This document shows, piece after piece, positions 14,878 to 24,590 of a stretch of 64,000 nt of DNA. Position numbers and translations under genes: made by a program. This DNA is from Patagioenas fasciata (taxonomy: Eukaryota > Chordata > Aves > Columbiformes > Columbidae). Under the pieces are notes generated by a model. The model was not told the DNA's origin and searched no databases. It saw only the letters and a program-made list of their open reading frames with translations. Every line of letters starts with the position of its first letter. Positions within the stretch are counted from its first letter, which is position 1. The stretch covers positions 67,506,552 through 67,570,551 of the forward strand of contig NC_092524.1 in assembly GCF_037038585.1 (NCBI RefSeq). Direction: 5' to 3'.

Positions 14878-15028
14878 GGGAACTACTCTACACTGTGAAG
14901 ACTGTGAAGCATTGGAGTGAGTTACCCAAAGAGGCTGTGAAATCTCCATCCTTGGAGGTTTTAAAGCCCAGCCTGGAAAAAGCCCTGAGCAGCCTGGGCT
15001 GACCCTGGAGCTGGGATTAGGGACCTTC
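14878..15028 (+). mobile_element. Short, diverged CR1 fragment
   Basis: Contains CATTGGAGTGAGTTACCC, CTCCATCCTTGGAGGTTTTA and AAGCCCTGAGCAGCCTGGGC, the CR1 3' region in sense orientation. It is abutted on the right by TIR transposon copy B. Confidence 0.75.
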
Positions 15029-15039
15029 TGGTAGTGCTT

Positions 15040-15425
15040 CCCACTAGAATTGCAGAAAATAAGACAGGGTATTATAGGAATTTTTTCTCCAAAAGATGCA
15101 TTAGGGCTTATTTTCAGGGGATGTCTTTATTTTTCCATGAACAACAATCTACATTTATTCTTGAACAAAAAAAAAAAATCAACATTTATTCAAATATAGT
15201 AATGTCACCGCATTCTCTCACATCTTTCCTGCTGCATTTTATTGCCAATTGATTTTACTTTTTCACACGTATAGCTGCCCAGACACTATTGAAATTGACC
15301 TTTATTTAGGAACAGCAACTAGGGCTTATTTTTGGAGTAGGGCTTATATTTTGAGCATCCTCGAAAACCCTGAAAAATCATGCTAGGGCTTATTTTCGGT
15401 AGGTCTTATTTTGGGGGAAACAGAG
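15040..15425. mobile_element. TIR DNA transposon (MITE-like), copy B
   Basis: Left end degenerate (AAAATAAGACAGGGTATTAT), right end GTCTTATTTTGGGGGAAACA then GAG followed by TA. Internal blocks GATGCATTAGGGCTTATTTT, TTTTTCCATGAACAACAATC, GCTGCATTTTATTGCCAATT and the CATGCTAGGGCTTATTTTCG end block match copy C. It serves as an uninterrupted reference for the insertion found in copy C. Confidence 0.75.
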
Positions 15426-16929
15426 TATGTGTTGGGCTGCATAAAGCTGGACTTTGTTGTGCTCCTCGGGGACAAAGCATCAGAGTTGATCACCTTGAAA
15501 GCATCTTAATACAGACACTTCAAAGTCTTCGCAGCGTCCGCTTGATGCTTGAATTTTTCCATTTCGACCTTGATGCTGTCCTGATTTTCCTGCTCGGGAA
15601 GCGAGGAACACCGTGTAACCTGGAACGTGGGGATGATCCATCGCATCAGGGATGCTGCTGCCATCTCCTCATCTCCTGTTGGGATGTACGGACTGTCTGA
15701 GTAAGTTGTGGCTAAAACAGAGCGTGTTTGTGGAGTGACACAGGGACAAAACCACTCTGAGTGGGGCAAATTAAAATCAGATGCTGGAAAAATGAGATGC
15801 TTTGTGTAGAAGCAAAGGCTGATGCGGTCCCTCTGCACTGGTAGCACATCATCCAGCAGCAGCAGAGGGCACTGGTGCTGCTCCCCTGGGCGGAGGAGGC
15901 TGTGTCTGCTACTGATGATTTTTAGCATTGGACTTGATTTAAGTTATTTTAGTGACTTACGATGCTGTTTGGGAGATGTTATAACTCACGTCTTTGCACA
16001 GGCTTGTATTAAACTGTGTTGGTCTGACCTCTGCAGGACAAAGACAAACACGTTGCACATGAGATTTAAACCTGAGCCATTTAGTATATAAAGTTTCATA
16101 AGAAAATTCATTTCTGTGCTCTGCAAAAATCAAGTATCAAAGGTGGTGCAGCAAAGAAGGAAAAGTCTGCTAACCTGCCAGGGCAATTAAAAAGCTCTTC
16201 CCTTTTTTATCTCTTCTGGTTTCCTGAGATACGTAAAAGCCACTTATTGCTGCTGTAATAAAGATATTTGAGAGTAAACACTTTGGAGTGGTTGAGCCAG
16301 TAAGAGAAGTAAAGCAAGAGAGGGAATACTCTAAAATAATGGAGAAAGTGATTAATCTTGCAAATTACAACCGTGGGGAAAATGAGAGACAATATATTTA
16401 TTAGACTTAAAGTGATGTATTTACATGATTATGTGAAAAGGCCCTACTAGGATGGTTTGTCCGAAGTATTTTGTTGCTCCAACTCTAAGGATATCTGGGA
16501 TCTAAGAGAGACTCCTGTTGACCTGAAGACTTGGACGGATTCCACTATATTATTAAATACGCTAAGTGCCAATATTCACATGATCTTGGGGCTGGCTGCA
16601 TCTGCTTTGTTTGCTAAGTCGTAGTTTGATTTCTGTATTAGTTTAAAAACAATGTTGAGTCAGGTACCTTCTCAAAGTGTGACAGAGATTGCTAGAAAAT
16701 CTAAGAATGCTCGGGCAGGTTGAGAGGCTTTGGTATGAGGTAGAGAGATGTTTCAGCTGCCTTTCTGCTGGATCGGCCTGAACTGTCCTGTCTTTGACCT
16801 TCGTGTTTTCCTTCCAACCCTGTACATTCAGTGTGGGATCACACGGGGCTTTCATCCTCCTTAGAAACGAGCATCTTTCCCGTGGCAAAGCCGTGTCCGG
16901 GACAGCTGGAGCCAAACAGCCCCAGGGCC

Positions 16930-17345
16930 AGGTTGGCTGTGTGAGCCCTTCAACAGGCTGAGAGTTGGGGTGTTCAGCTGGAGAAGAGAAGCTCCAGGGA
17001 GACCTTATTGTGGCCTTTCTGTGCTTAAAAGGGGCTGATAAGAAAGATGGGGACAGACTTTTGAGCAGGGCCTGTTGTGATAGGACAAGGGGTGATGGTT
17101 TTAAACTAAAAGAGGGAGATTCAGGCTGGGCATGAGGAAGAATTTGTTGGCCCTGAGGGTGGTGAGAGCCTGGCCCAGGTTGGGCAGAGAGGTGGTGGCT
17201 GAACCATCCCTGGAGACATCCCAGGCCAGGCTGGACGGGGCTCTGAGCAACCTGAGCTGGTGAAGATGTCCCTGCTCATGGCAGGGGTGGCACTGGGGGA
17301 GCTTTCAAGGTCCCTTCCAACCCAAGCCATCCTGTGTATTCTACA
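16930..17345 (+). mobile_element. CR1 LINE 3' fragment
   Basis: Sense CR1 with GTTCAGCTGGAGAAGAGAAG, GGGACAGACTTTTGAGCAGG, GGTGGTGAGAGCCTGGCCCA and TCCCTTCCAACCCAAGCCAT. Same subfamily as the fragments at 39068-39318, 57200-57578 and, antisense, 24706-24905. Confidence 0.88.
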
Positions 17346-17739
17346 ATAATTAGTTTATCTCTGCCTTAATGCTGAGCTGCCATTAAATGTCACTTGGCTC
17401 TTGCATGTTGTCAGATAAACTCTGGGCATTTTAAAATGGGGAAAGTAAATCATGTTTAGGGAAAGTGGGCGCATCAGAGTGCACACCCCTAAGGAACAGT
17501 GTCATCTGCTGGGATCTCCCGCCTCCCCCATCCCTTGGGTTTGCAATTTAGGGCTTTAAATTTGGTGCTGTTTAGAGCTGGGCTGGCAGCTAAACAGCAA
17601 AACAGTTCCTCACTCAGCTTTCCTTCTCTGAAGGGAAAGAGGAAGGAAGACTCGTGAGTTGAAATAGAAACAGATTTCATAGAATAATAGTAAAAGAAAA
17701 ATGATACAAAACAGAGCAGGAACCCCTCATGCCATTGAG

Positions 17740-18010
17740 GAAAGAGGGACGTTCCCAGCAACTACCCCCTTAAATATGGAATGTGATGTTCATGGTATAG
17801 AATATTTCTATTGGTCAACTTGAGACAGCTGCCCTGGGTCACACCACACACCTCCTTCCTTGCAAAACAGGAGATACCACGGGCCAACCTTGGTTTCCCT
17901 ATCAACAAATACCAACATCATGAGTTCTTACATTCCGTCATGCCAAGTCCCAAACGCTGCAGAGTTACTGGAAGAAAACATTAACTCTACGCCAAGGTGC
18001 TGCTTTGTTG
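17740..18010 (+). mobile_element. Avian ERV LTR-region fossil
   Basis: The run CTTAAATATGGAATGTGATG...GAATATTTCTATTGGTCA, followed by an AGCTGCCCTGGGTCA segment and later GAAGAAAACATTAACTCTA, resembles the 3' part of avian class II/III ERV env-LTR junction sequences. It is a short broken remnant with no detectable coding capacity. Family and edges are uncertain; the degree of change suggests an old insertion. Confidence 0.45.
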
Positions 18011-18611
18011 TTCTCATACTGCATTCGAAACAAAGGGCCACACTAATATCAACAAGAAAATTAACTCATGGAAAAGTTACTTTGGCCCAGCACAAAATTT
18101 TGCGTGGTACCAAGTGGGGTTGCGTTTTACATCAAGTCCCTAAAGCAAACTGGATATGTAGGAGTGCTTAAAGAAAAAAATCAACGGATATATCGCCGTT
18201 TTTGAGACATGACTGGTTTTTTGCGCAATTTAAAGTGCTGCCAGCTCCGTGTTTCAATGCCATGGATCAGGAGGTGTCACAACCCTGCAAGCTGGAGATG
18301 CAATCGCCGGGATTTGTGTCTCCTACCGAGCCGGTGTCTCCGTGCATCACCTCAGTGCTCTGGCAATAAACCCGGCTGCTCTTTTATTTCCATCCCGAGA
18401 GGCAAAGCTTGGAAAGGAGAGTCACCCCCGGTTATCCGACCGTGTGAGTCATGGGGTGGTGGCTCAGGAGATGTGGAGTGAAACGACATGCAGACATTTC
18501 ATGGCCTGTTTGCTCGTTGGCCTCGCTGCTGTTTGGTGTATTTAAGTGAAGGAATTAGCTCAGATTTTGATTTGGGTTTTTAATTTTAGTCAAATATTTA
18601 GTCAAATTTTG

Positions 18612-19086
18612 CCCCTCAGTTCCAGAAGGACAGGGAACTGCTGGAGAGAGTCCAGTGCAGCCACCAAGATGCTGAAGGGAGTGGAGCATCTCCCGTGTGA
18701 GGAAAGGCTGAGGGAGCTGGGGCTCTGGAGCTGGAGAAGAGGAGACTGAGGGGGGACTCATTCATGGGGATCAATATGGAAAGGGGGAGTGTCAGGAGGA
18801 TGGAGCCAGGCTCTTCTCAGTGACAACCAGTGATAGGACAAGGGGCAATGGGTTCAAACGGGAACACAGGAAGTTCCACTTGATTATGAGAAGAAACTTG
18901 TTCCTGGTGAGGGTGGCAGAGCCTGGCCCAGGCTGCCCAGGGAGGCTGTGGAGTCTCCTTCTGTGCAGCCATTCAAACCCGCCTGGACACCTTCCTGTGG
19001 AACCTCAGCTGGGTGTTCCTGCTCCATGGGGGGATTGCACTGGATGAGCTTTCCAGGGCCCTTCCAACCTCTGACATTCTGTGATA
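18612..19086 (+). mobile_element. CR1 LINE 3' fragment
   Basis: Sense CR1 from GCCCCTCAGTTCCAGAAGGA through GAGGAAAGGCTGAGGGAGCT to ACATTCTGTGATAT. It is very similar to 36405-37155, 43925-44468 and 61030-61456 and, in reverse, to 31271-31752 and 41001-41825. These copies form one relatively young subfamily. Confidence 0.9.
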
Positions 19087-19784
19087 TTTTTTTTAACACC
19101 AGTGTTTGTTGCACGGCTTGAAAGCACAAAGCTGATGGTGTAGAAGTGGAAAATGTAAACAGGCAAACCTCTTCGGTATATGTTTGGAGCTTTAGAGTGA
19201 AATCCTGAAAATAGCAATACAGGTTTCTAATGAAAATATCCCTTGCCAAAGAAGCTGGGATCTTTCAGTGTTCCTGCCTTAAAGCCTCTCCAGGTCCTTT
19301 TGCCCTAAAACGTGCCAGAAGATCTTGCCATATTTACTGCGGTGAGGTTTGGGTGCTGAGGATGCGAAGCAGAACTCCCTGCTTCAATATTTCCCCGGGT
19401 GGAGCATCCCATGGGGGCTGCTCCCTCCAGTCTCCCCGGCTTCTCTCATCAGCCTGGTCTGAATCCCTGTGACAAATATTATACGAAGCTGAAGGATGCT
19501 AAAATCCAAGCCCATGCCCCAGTAGTGGGGAGGGTGCGCTCTTTTAGAGCCCAGTATTTTAGATAAGCAGAAATGAACTGGAAGGAGTTATAATAATATT
19601 CATTTAAACCAAGCTCAACAGATGTTAACTCCCCTTTTTATTTTCTTTTCCATATCAGCGACATTATCAGCTAAGCCATTTAGTTCAACCACTGCCTTAG
19701 CAATAGTTTCTTTATCTTTATTGACACCAATTAAAGTGTGTGTCCCTTAATACCATGCTTTAACCTTTGATCAGCCTTGAATTA

Positions 19785-19842
19785 GTCAGGCAGTTGGACT
19801 AGATTAACATTGTAGGTCCCTTCCAACTGAAATCTCATCTCT
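19785..19842 (+). mobile_element. CR1 3' tail fragment plus TCTAC repeat
   Basis: GTTGGACTAGATTAACATTG and GGTCCCTTCCAACTGAAATC are the last bases of a CR1 element. A short array of TCTAC then CCATT pentamers follows at about 19840-19873, immediately before TIR transposon copy C. Confidence 0.65.
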
Positions 19843-19893
19843 ACTCTACTCTACTCTACTCCATTCCATTCCATATTTTCACTTCTATTCCTA

Positions 19894-20699
19894 CCCTGTT
19901 TCCTCAAAAATAAGACAGGGTCTTATATTAATTTTTGCTCCTAAAGATGCGTTAGGGCTTATTTTCAGGGGATGTCTTATTTTTCCATGAACAACGATCT
20001 ACACTTATTCTCAAACAAAATATCAACTTTTATTCAAATATAGTCATGTCATCACATTCTGGAACATCATCATAACTCTCCAAACCCTGATCTACCCAAT
20101 CTGTGTGTGAGAACCTGGCACTCACCAACCCTTATTTTTTGGGGGTCTCGTGGGGTCTTTTGAGTGTGATTCTTTTAGGGGTGTCTGCTTTTCTTTATGA
20201 AGGGTCTGTCTGTCCTGCTGCATTCTAGAGAATGGACCAGGCTCTGTTCAGTGGTGCCCAACGCCAGGGTGAGGGGCAACGGGCACAGACTGAAACACAG
20301 GAGGCTCCATGTGAACATGAGCAGAAACTTTTTTGCTGGGAGGTGCCAGAGCCTGGCCCAGGCTGCCCAGAGCGGGTGTGGAGTCTCCTTCTCTGAGACA
20401 TTCAAACCCGCCTGGACCCACCTGTGTGATCTGCTCTGGGACCCTGCGTGAGCAGGGGGGTTGGACTGGGGGATCTCCAGAGGTCCCTTCAACCCAACCA
20501 CCCTGTGGTTCTATTGCCAATTAATTTTACTTTTTTACATGTATAGCTGCCTGGATACTATTTAAATTGACTTTTTAAACAAACTGCAACTAGTGTTTAG
20601 TATTGAAGTAGGGCTTGTATTTTGAGCATCCTCAAAAATCCTGAAAAATCATGCTAGGGCTTATTTCAGGGTAGGTCTTATTTTTTGGGGAAAAAAGGG
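19894..20699. mobile_element. TIR DNA transposon, copy C, split by a CR1
   Basis: Left end CCCTGTTTCCTCAAAAATAA preceded by TA; right end TAGGTCTTATTTTTTGGGGA then AAAAAGGG. The ends form an inverted repeat of about 25 bp. The body matches copy B, but at 20228 the sequence switches to CR1 and returns at about 20513 with TCTATTGCCAATTAATTTTA, exactly where copy B continues without a gap. It carries about 150 bp of interior (20067-20220) missing from copy B, so it is the fullest copy in this window. No transposase reading frame is visible. Confidence 0.78.
20228..20512 (+). mobile_element. CR1 LINE fragment nested in TIR transposon copy C
   Basis: Starts abruptly at GAGAATGGACCAGGCTCTGT and ends CCAACCACCCTGTGGTTCTA. 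Nearly identical in structure to the middle and end of the CR1 at 13105-13604. It is 5'-truncated, as expected of target-primed insertion, and must be younger than the DNA transposon it interrupts. Confidence 0.85.
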
Positions 20700-20756
20700 C
20701 ATTCTATCTTCTATTCCATTTTTAATTATTTTTGTTCTTATTTTCTCTTCTAGTTT

Positions 20757-21010
20757 TTATCTCCTCCTCTCCTCTCCTCTCCTCTCCTCTCCTCTCCTCT
20801 CCTCTCCTCTCCTCTCCTCTCCTCTCCTCTCCTCTCCTCTCCTCTCCTCTCCTCTCCTCTCCTCTCCTCTCCTCTCCTCTCCTCTCCTCTCCTCTCCTCT
20901 CCTCTCCTCTCCTCTCCTCTCCTCTCCTCTCCTCTCCTCTCCTCTCCTCTCCTCTCCTCTCCTCTCCTCTCCTCTCCTCTCCTCTCCTCTCCTCTCCTCT
21001 CCTCTCCTCT
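20757..21010. repeat. (CCTCT)n pentanucleotide microsatellite, about 50 units
   Basis: A pure CCTCT array of about 250 bp, followed by an irregular pyrimidine-rich tract to about 21170, so one strand is almost entirely C/T for more than 400 bp. The long open frames across it (Ser-Pro-Leu or Arg-Gly-Glu repeats) are by-products of the period-five repeat. It lies a few hundred bases upstream of LGALS3 exon 1. Confidence 0.97.
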
Positions 21011-21179
21011 CCCTTCTTCTTCTCTTCTCTTTCTTCTTTCTCCTTTCTTCTTTCTTCCTCTTCCTTCCTTTCCCTTCTTCCCCTTTCCCTCTCCCTCTCC
21101 TCCTCTCCCCTTTTTTGTCTTCTCTTCCTCTTCTCCTCTTTTCCCTTCTCTCCTCTCCTCTTTTCTCTCCCAGCAGCAC

Positions 21180-21495
21180 CGCGCAGCAGATGGGAATTTC
21201 CACACGAAAACACCCCTTTTTCTCCTCTACCCCTTTAAGCCGTGCAGCCCGCTGAGCAGACAGGAGACGATTCACCTTTAACCCGCCCCAAAACCCTAAT
21301 TCTCGCACCCCCAGCTGCCGCCACCGCGTTCCCAGAGCCGGACGGGGAGCGCATCCCCGGGGTGCGTGGGAGGCAGATCCCGGTGCGGCCCCGCGGTCCC
21401 CGCCCCGTCCCCGCCCCAAGCAGGCGGGTCCCCTGTGCCTTGGCCGGGCCGCCCAGTCACCGCAGGATCCCAGTCCCGGAGAGACGGCACCGCAG
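21180..21495 (+). promoter_or_regulatory. LGALS3: LGALS3 CpG promoter and non-coding exon 1
   Basis: A sudden CpG-rich block following the pyrimidine tract. A strong donor CCGCAG|GTGAGT lies at 21495/21496, so exon 1 is taken to end at 21495. The next acceptor used (TTTTAG at 24585) leads directly into the start-codon exon. This matches the known galectin-3 layout with an untranslated first exon. The transcription start is not resolvable; no TATA box is clear. Confidence 0.65.
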
Positions 21496-22570
21496 GTGAG
21501 TGGGTGCCCCACCCACGGGGGGTCCCGAGTGGGAGCAGCTGTGGGGTTAATGCGGGTGTTGCCTGGTGGAGAAGGGGTTTATGGGGGGGGGTTGTCCCCA
21601 TGCGGGGGTTCAGTGCATCCCCCTGTGTGGGGCCGAGTGAGACAAGGGGGATAAAGCAAATATTGCCCTGCGCTTTGTGCGTGAGAGTGGGAGGCGGGAC
21701 ACGCGTGAAATGCACAGAAAGCACTCGCTGGGTTTAGGGGATGCGCGGGATAACGGGGGGATGGTGAATATGAAAGAGCTATAAGGTTGTTTGCAATGTG
21801 TGGGGTGTCGGGGTAGCCCTACCTGCGCCCCAAAAACCGCACGGGGGTGTGGGAGGAAGTGTTGGTGCGTGGGAGGCTGGAGACACCCAGAAACACACCC
21901 AGACAATCACTGTGGAAATAGCACCAGGGGGAGAGAAACTTCTGTTTCTTTCCCAAATAGAAGTTTTTCCGCTTCATGTGAATACAGGAAACACTCAGGG
22001 CGCTTCATGGGCGTCTGCCCTGGGATGTTCCCCATGGCTGATCCTGCATCAGCTCAGGGAGGGATTAAGCAAAGTCAAGTTTGGCAGCCCCATTGGTTTT
22101 GGAATCGCACCATTTGGTGGTGGAGGAATGACGTTTTTCTCAATAATTTCGTTACAAATATCAAATCGTCCGCCCCATGTGGGTGGACATGAGGCTCCCA
22201 CCATGCTGGTGCCAAAGCAATGAGAAATTAATGCAAGGGAGCAAACTGCATCTCCCCGAGTGTCGCGGGGAGAAGGGGGGAGCAGCACAAGCCATCGGCC
22301 ACGTCCCGGCGGCTCCAGCAAATTTGTCTGGGCTGGGTCTGGCCCCAGGGGCTGTGCGTGCGCACCCTCAGCGTCACCTGCAATGGCAAACCCGAGAGCT
22401 TTAAAAACACCCCACAAGGCAAATAAATCTGTGTGAGATACGGGCTGTTCAAACAGCTTCTGGATGCTGGTTGAAAGACCGGCTTGAAAATCATGTGGGC
22501 TTGGGAGTGCGAATGTTTTGCGGAGGAAGGGGTAAATTGTTGGCTGTAAAAACTCACGACGTTCATTTGA

Positions 22571-22983
22571 ACACAAGAGCTATGGGGAGAGGCTGAGGGA
22601 GCTGGGTTTGTTCAGTCTGGAGCAGAGGAGGCTTAGAGGTGAGCTCAGCACTCTCTAGAACGACCTGAAGGGCAGTTCTAGCCAGGGGGGATTGGGCTCT
22701 TCTCCCAGGCACTCAGCAATAGGACAAGGGGGCATGGGCTTCAACTCTGACAGGGGAAATTGAGGCTGGAGATGAGAAAGCAATTCTGTGCAGAGAGAGT
22801 GGTCAGCATTGGAATGGCTGCCCAGGGAGGTGCTGGACTCACTGGCCCTGGAGGTTTTTAAACTGAGATTGGCCATGGCACTTAGTGCCGTGATCTGGTC
22901 AATGGACTGGAGTTGGACCAAGGGTTGGACTGGATGATCTCTGAGGTCTTTTCCAACCCAGTCCATTCTGGGATTCTATGATT
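22571..22983 (+). mobile_element. CR1 LINE 3' fragment in LGALS3 intron 1
   Basis: Sense CR1 with AGCTATGGGGAGAGGCTGAG, CTCTAGAACGACCTGAAGGG and TTCTGGGATTCTATGATT at the 3' end. It matches the antisense copy at 49003-49695, so these two are one subfamily distinct from the others. Confidence 0.88.
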
Positions 22984-23674
22984 ATTCCTAAGCCAGGGCA
23001 GCCACATTTGCTGTGACCTTTGTGCATCTGAATGTTTCTTTCAAAAAAAACTTCCCTCTCTGTTTTCAATTTGGAATTTTCCTTCTTTCCCCATTTCTGC
23101 CTCTCTCTATTTTTTCCCCTCTTATGAATGCTCCCTTTCACAGCAGGAATCCAGCGCAGGGCTGGAGCCGTTTATTCCCGCACGCAGGCGGGTTTGTGTC
23201 TGTGTGGACTCATTGAACCTGTAAAGCAACTTTTATCCGCTGGCCCGGGGCAGCCGGTGGCACTTGTGTCCCTCCCACAGTGCCCTCAGGCCAGCACGGG
23301 GTGAACGGGGGTGTCTGAGGGGGAGAAAAGGGACATCCACCCATGGGTGCCACCCTGCTCTTGCCTTTCCACGTCTGCTGAAGGCATCTGCCTGCGTGTC
23401 ATGGGGTGGTTGTGTGTCCCCCGGCGTGGTTTTGTAGCCCCTGCGCTGCTCGTGTTTGCTGCTGTGGTCACCCCCAGGGGTTTTATTTTAGACTGAAATC
23501 TTCTGATCTTCTCCCAGACGATGCCTTGGGGATGGGGAAGTGAGTTCTGCCAGCCAGCGTGCCACAGGCTGTGTCATTCACCCCTTGTCACACCCCTTGT
23601 CACGCCTTGCTGGGGCCAGAGCTTTGTCACCAGGCACCTTCCCCTTGCACAGAACCTGCGGGGGTGTCACCCGG

Positions 23675-23730
23675 AGTCCCGCACAGACAGTCCCGCACAG
23701 ACAGTCCCGCACAGCCAGTCCCGCACTGTC
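23675..23730. repeat. 14-bp tandem repeat, four units
   Basis: AGTCCCGCACAGAC repeated four times with changes only in the last two units. A looser CACCCCTTGTCA repeat lies just upstream near 23578-23605. In LGALS3 intron 1; no function apparent. Confidence 0.85.
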
Positions 23731-23990
23731 ACCCTCTCAGAAAGGTCCTTGCTGGAATAAATCTTCCTGACCTGTGAGCGCAGCAGAGCTGGCGCGGGCA
23801 TTTTTTGGGGTGGATCGAATGCCACGCTCCGCATTGACCAGGGGTTCTCAAAGGATGAGAATGCTCATGTGGTTTGTCATAATATGGGCGGTGATTTGCT
23901 GGGAGCAAAGAGCAAAAATCCAGTGAAAATCCATTGAGAGGCTGGAAGGAGCTGAGAACCCTCGGGGCAGAGCAGCACCAGGTCCCCATA

Positions 23991-24245
23991 GAATCACAGA
24001 ATCATTTTGGTTGGAAAAGACCCTCGAGATCATCGAGTCCAACCATTAACCTACCCCTGGCACTGCCCCATGTCCCTGAGAACCTCATCTCTGTCCAACC
24101 CCTCCAGGGATGGTGACTCCAGCACTGCCCTGGGCAGCCTGTTCCAATGCCCCACAGCCCTTTGGGGAAGAAATTGTTCCCAAGATCCAACCTCAACCTC
24201 CCCTGGTGCAACTTGACCCAAGCTCTGGTCTCCCCTCTCTGTTTG
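23991..24245 (-). mobile_element. CR1 LINE 3' fragment, antisense
   Basis: Begins with the reverse of the octamer tail (ATAGAATCACAGAATCATTT) and continues with GGTTGGAAAAGACCCTCGAG, GGGCAGCCTGTTCCAATGCC and AAGATCCAACCTCAACCTCC. It is the reverse of the 27108-27714 type. In LGALS3 intron 1. Confidence 0.88.
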
Positions 24246-24590
24246 ACACCAGCAGTGATATAACGTCACCGACGGTGTGACACTGACACCTGCAGTGGCC
24301 AGTTCCATCCAGAGGATGGATCCACCCAGGTTTGTGCTGGATTCAGTCCCAGAGCCATTCAGGCTCCCGTGCCCATGACCCTCGATGTCACCTGCAGGTA
24401 CCAGAGGAGGGTTTGTTCTGTGGTGCTGCAGCTGCTGGCTCTGCCTGGCAGGTACCTGATGGGGATTTACCAATTTCCAGCCCCTTGCTGTTGCAAACTG
24501 TAGCTCTTCCCCAAAAATCTCTGGTTCTTTTTTCAGATATGTACATTAAAAATGATTTAAGCATCTTTTGTCTCTTTTGTTTTAGGAAAA

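Larger units (their letters stand above)
12091..21180. other. Intergenic region between MAPK1IP1L and LGALS3
   Basis: About 9 kb with no gene I can support. It contains CR1 fragments, two TIR DNA transposon copies, an LTR fossil, short TCTAC repeats and the (CCTCT)n tract, each listed separately. Remaining stretches (for example 12.1-13.1, 13.6-14.8, 15.4-16.9 kb) show no splice-supported open frame or recognisable RNA gene. Confidence 0.6.

Noticed and set aside
20722-21512. Long open frames (up to 251 codons) encoding Arg-Gly-Glu or Ser-Pro-Leu repeats
   Set aside because: They are the automatic translation of the (CCTCT)n microsatellite, open in all frames because no stop fits the pentamer.
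22049-22576. 175-codon minus-strand frame in LGALS3 intron 1
   Set aside because: No recognisable domain, overlaps other frames, partly next to a CR1, and no splice support.
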